Shown: positions 6,244-7,219 of the stretch, in pieces | Layout of the letters: each line of letters begins with the position of its first letter | Numbering within the stretch: the first letter of the stretch is position 1 | Source of the DNA: Candidatus Aminicenantes bacterium UBA2199 | GTDB taxonomy: Bacteria > Acidobacteriota > Aminicenantia > UBA2199 | Assembly: GCA_002327965.1 (NCBI GenBank) | Contig: DCVB01000008.1 | Coordinates: 1 to 7,219, forward strand | DNA length: 7,219 bases | Direction of reading: 5' to 3' | The notes under the pieces: model-generated | Seen by the model: only the letters and a program-made list of their open reading frames with translations | What the model was told of the DNA's origin: nothing | Database searches by the model: none | Program-made: the position numbers and the translations under genes

Positions 6244-6271
6244 GGCGTAGGACGTAAGGTGCAGGGCGGAA
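6244..6271 (+). repeat. Degenerate heptanucleotide array GGCGTAR (4 units)
   Basis: Four 7-bp units in register: GGCGTAG, GACGTAA, GGTGCAG, GGCGGAA. Positions 1, 4 and 6 are invariant (G, G, A), position 7 is always a purine, and the others each differ mainly in one unit. It starts 4 bp after the transporter stop. No clear inverted partner was found. Being degenerate and short, it is weaker than the other two arrays. Confidence 0.5.
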
Positions 6272-6303
6272 GGGAAGAAAAATACAAGATCGATAAAAAA
6301 ACA

Positions 6304-6338
6304 AGTAGTGAGTAGTTAGTAGATAGTAGTTGGTAGAA
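6304..6338 (+). repeat. Heptanucleotide tandem array AGTAGNN, left arm (5 units)
   Basis: Five contiguous 7-bp units: AGTAGTG, AGTAGTT, AGTAGAT, AGTAGTT, GGTAGAA. The first five bases are nearly constant and the last two vary. It is the left arm of an inverted pair with 6387-6421. Confidence 0.88.
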
Positions 6339-6386
6339 AAAAATGAATACGAGTAGCTGTTCTTATGATAGATAAGGAAATTTACT

Positions 6387-6421
6387 TGCTACTGACTACT
6401 GTCTGCTGTCTACTGACTGCT
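6387..6421 (-). repeat. Heptanucleotide array AGTAGNN, inverted right arm (5 units)
   Basis: On the + strand the units are TGCTACT, GACTACT, GTCTGCT, GTCTACT, GACTGCT; on the - strand these are AGYAGNN. Aligned against the left arm over 35 positions, 26 are Watson-Crick pairs and 5 more could be G-U pairs in RNA, leaving 4 mismatches, with a 48-nt loop (6339-6386). ATTTACT at 6380-6386 may be a decayed sixth unit. Confidence 0.85.
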
Positions 6422-6475
6422 TTTGCCTTTATATAACCACACTCATATAATTTTGATAAATTAAATATTAAGCGG

Positions 6476-6504
6476 TTGACAAGTGAGAATTATTGTTTTA
6501 TACT
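6476..6504 (+). promoter_or_regulatory. Strong sigma70-type promoter of groES-groEL
   Basis: A perfect TTGACA (6476-6481), exactly 17 bp of spacer, and TATACT (6499-6504, five of six matches) in AT-rich DNA. The predicted start near 6511 leaves a leader of about 32 nt with a full AGGAGG ribosome binding site at 6531-6536. I found no CIRCE operator (TTAGCACTC-N9-GAGTGCTAA) over or near the promoter, so HrcA control is not supported here, and nothing resembles a sigma32-type promoter. Confidence 0.85.
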
Positions 6505-6542
6505 AATTTTACAGAAAATAAACCAGATTAAGGAGGTTTATA

Positions 6543-6827
6543 ATGAATTTACAACCTTTGGATGACCGGGTTCTGGTCGAACCGATCGATGAAGAGGAAA
6601 AAGTCGGCTCACTTGTCATTCCCGACACGGCCAAGGAAAAACCCATGATGGGTATTGTCAAAGCCATCGGCTATGACTTCAAGCTCAAACAGGGGAAACC
6701 GCTCAAGGAACTGATGAAAGTGGGGGACAAGGTGTTGTTCGGTAAATACGCTGGCCAGGAAATCAAGATCAGTGGCAAGAAGCATTTGATCATTGAGCGG
6801 GAACATTTGCTGGCCGTGGTCAAGTAA
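6543..6827 (+). CDS. groES: Co-chaperonin GroES (Hsp10)
   Basis: A 94-residue cytosolic co-chaperonin. Seven copies form the lid that closes the GroEL cage during ATP-driven folding. It opens with the family pattern MNLQPLDDRVLVEPIDEEEK (1-20). The mobile loop VGSLVIPDTAKEKPMMGIV (21-39) contains the hydrophobic triplet LVI that docks on GroEL, then VGDKVLFGKYAGQEIK (60-75) and a final LLAVV strand. Two details differ from the common form: the usual GG before the triplet is GS here, and the segment after GIVKAIG reads YDFKLKQGKPLKELMK instead of the usual VGxGR-type roof hairpin. Length is normal. ATG 6543 sits 6 nt after a perfect AGGAGG. groEL follows after 23 bp. The 5' half of the gene looks visibly AT-richer than groEL and the upstream operon. 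Confidence 0.96.
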   Translation: MNLQPLDDRVLVEPIDEEEKVGSLVIPDTAKEKPMMGIVKAIGYDFKLKQGKPLKELMKVGDKVLFGKYAGQEIKISGKKHLIIEREHLLAVVK

Positions 6828-6850
6828 AGCTAAGGAAATAGGAGGAATGA

Positions 6851-7219
6851 ATGGCTAAAGAAATCATTTTGGGCGAAGAAGCCAGGAAGAAGCTCCTGAA
6901 CGGAGTCAACCAGCTGGCGGATACGGTCAAGGCGACGCTGGGCCCGCGCGGGCGCAACATCGTCCTGGAAAAGAAGTTCGGCTCGCCGACCATCACCAAG
7001 GACGGCGTCACCGTGGCCAAGGAGATCGACCTGAAGGATCCCCTGGAGAACATGGGCGCGCAGATGGTGAAGGAAGTGGCGTCCAAGACCTCGGACATCG
7101 CCGGCGACGGCACCACCACCGCCACCGTGCTCACCCAGGCGATCGTCCGCGAGGGTGCGAAGAACGTGGCCGCCGGCATGAACCCGATGGACCTGAAGCG
7201 CGGCGTCGACATGGCCGTG
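6851..7219 (+). CDS. groEL: Chaperonin GroEL (Hsp60), 5' part only
   Basis: The first 123 residues of GroEL, cut by the window end. GroEL forms the double-ring ATP-driven folding chamber closed by GroES. The start MAKEIILGEEARKKLLNGVN is typical, followed by LADTVKATLGPRGRNIVLEK with the ATP-phosphate-binding ATLGPRGRN, then TITKDGVTVAKEI and ASKTSDIAGDGTTTATVL, which carries the catalytic-site GDGTTT motif. All visible residues fit a normal, functional GroEL. ATG 6851 follows GGAGG (6841-6845) at 5 nt; an ATG four bases earlier leads to an immediate stop and is not used. It is co-transcribed with groES. Confidence 0.97.
   Translation, partial: MAKEIILGEEARKKLLNGVNQLADTVKATLGPRGRNIVLEKKFGSPTITKDGVTVAKEIDLKDPLENMGAQMVKEVASKTSDIAGDGTTTATVLTQAIVREGAKNVAAGMNPMDLKRGVDMAV

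Larger units (their letters stand above)
6240..6475. other. AT-rich, gene-free gap between transporter and groES
   Basis: No convincing gene is present on either strand between the transporter stop and the groES promoter. The stretch holds a degenerate GGCGTAR heptad array (6244-6271), an A-rich segment, the inverted pair of AGTAGNN heptad arrays (6304-6421) with a 48-bp AT-rich loop, and then about 55 bp of very AT-rich DNA leading to the -35 box. Base composition is sharply different from the GC-rich genes on the left. I see no tRNA, small-RNA signature or T-tailed stable terminator. Confidence 0.6.

Noticed and set aside
4935..6287. 450-codon open frame on the - strand
   Set aside because: It is antisense to the ion transporter, is Gln/Asp/Gly-rich without a fold-like pattern, and runs out of the gene into heptad-repeat DNA.
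6430..6542. CIRCE (HrcA) operator before groES
   Set aside because: No TTAGCACTC / GAGTGCTAA pair with a 9-bp gap is present; CACTC at 6430-6434 and AGTGAG near 6483 are too far apart and too short.

Overview
The window looks like a piece of a GC-rich, Gram-negative (diderm) bacterial chromosome. Evidence for a diderm is an outer-membrane-type beta-barrel fragment, an ABC exporter of the O-antigen type and an ADP-heptose pathway enzyme. The AT-rich gaps carrying heptanucleotide repeats, and the look of the outer-membrane fragment, remind me of Acidobacteriota/Aminicenantia-like genomes. That is an impression from reading only, and no rRNA is present to settle it.

Layout. (1) 1-1421, + strand: the 3' end of a probable outer-membrane beta-barrel protein gene, followed after 2 bp by a PrsW-family intramembrane metalloprotease with an unusual C-terminal soluble extension. 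(2) 1422-1533: a short gap with a hairpin and a perfect TATAAT box. (3) 1534-4058, + strand: a compact operon wzm-wzt-hldC (ABC-2 permease; ATPase with a C-terminal glycan-recognition domain; heptose-1-phosphate adenylyltransferase), with spacings of 1 bp and -14 bp. (4) 4055-4750, - strand: a membrane methyltransferase of the isoprenylcysteine carboxyl methyltransferase / phospholipid methyltransferase type, convergent with hldC; the two stop codons share bases. (5) 4751-5024: an AT-rich gap with two divergent promoter candidates and an inverted pair of 7-bp tandem repeat arrays. (6) 5025-6239, + strand: a 404-residue SLC13/ArsB/NhaD-superfamily ion transporter. (7) 6240-6542: an AT-rich gap holding two further heptad repeat families, one of them an inverted pair, then a strong sigma70-type promoter. 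(8) 6543-7219, + strand: groES and the 5' part of groEL.

The genes fall into unrelated jobs. The clearest joint function is in wzm-wzt-hldC: Wzm and Wzt would form an exporter that moves an undecaprenyl-linked glycan across the inner membrane after recognising its end, and HldC makes the ADP-heptose used in LPS core or glycan synthesis. groES-groEL is an ordinary chaperonin operon. It has a near-consensus promoter and no CIRCE operator that I can find.

The most unusual signal is not in the genes. Both intergenic gaps around the ion transporter carry degenerate tandem arrays with a strict 7-bp period, each gap with its own unit sequence (GTTCGAN; AGTAGNN; and a weaker GGCGTAR). In two cases the array is followed by the same unit in reverse orientation, so a long imperfect hairpin could form. 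Unrelated units sharing one architecture suggest a family of elements defined by period and symmetry rather than by sequence.
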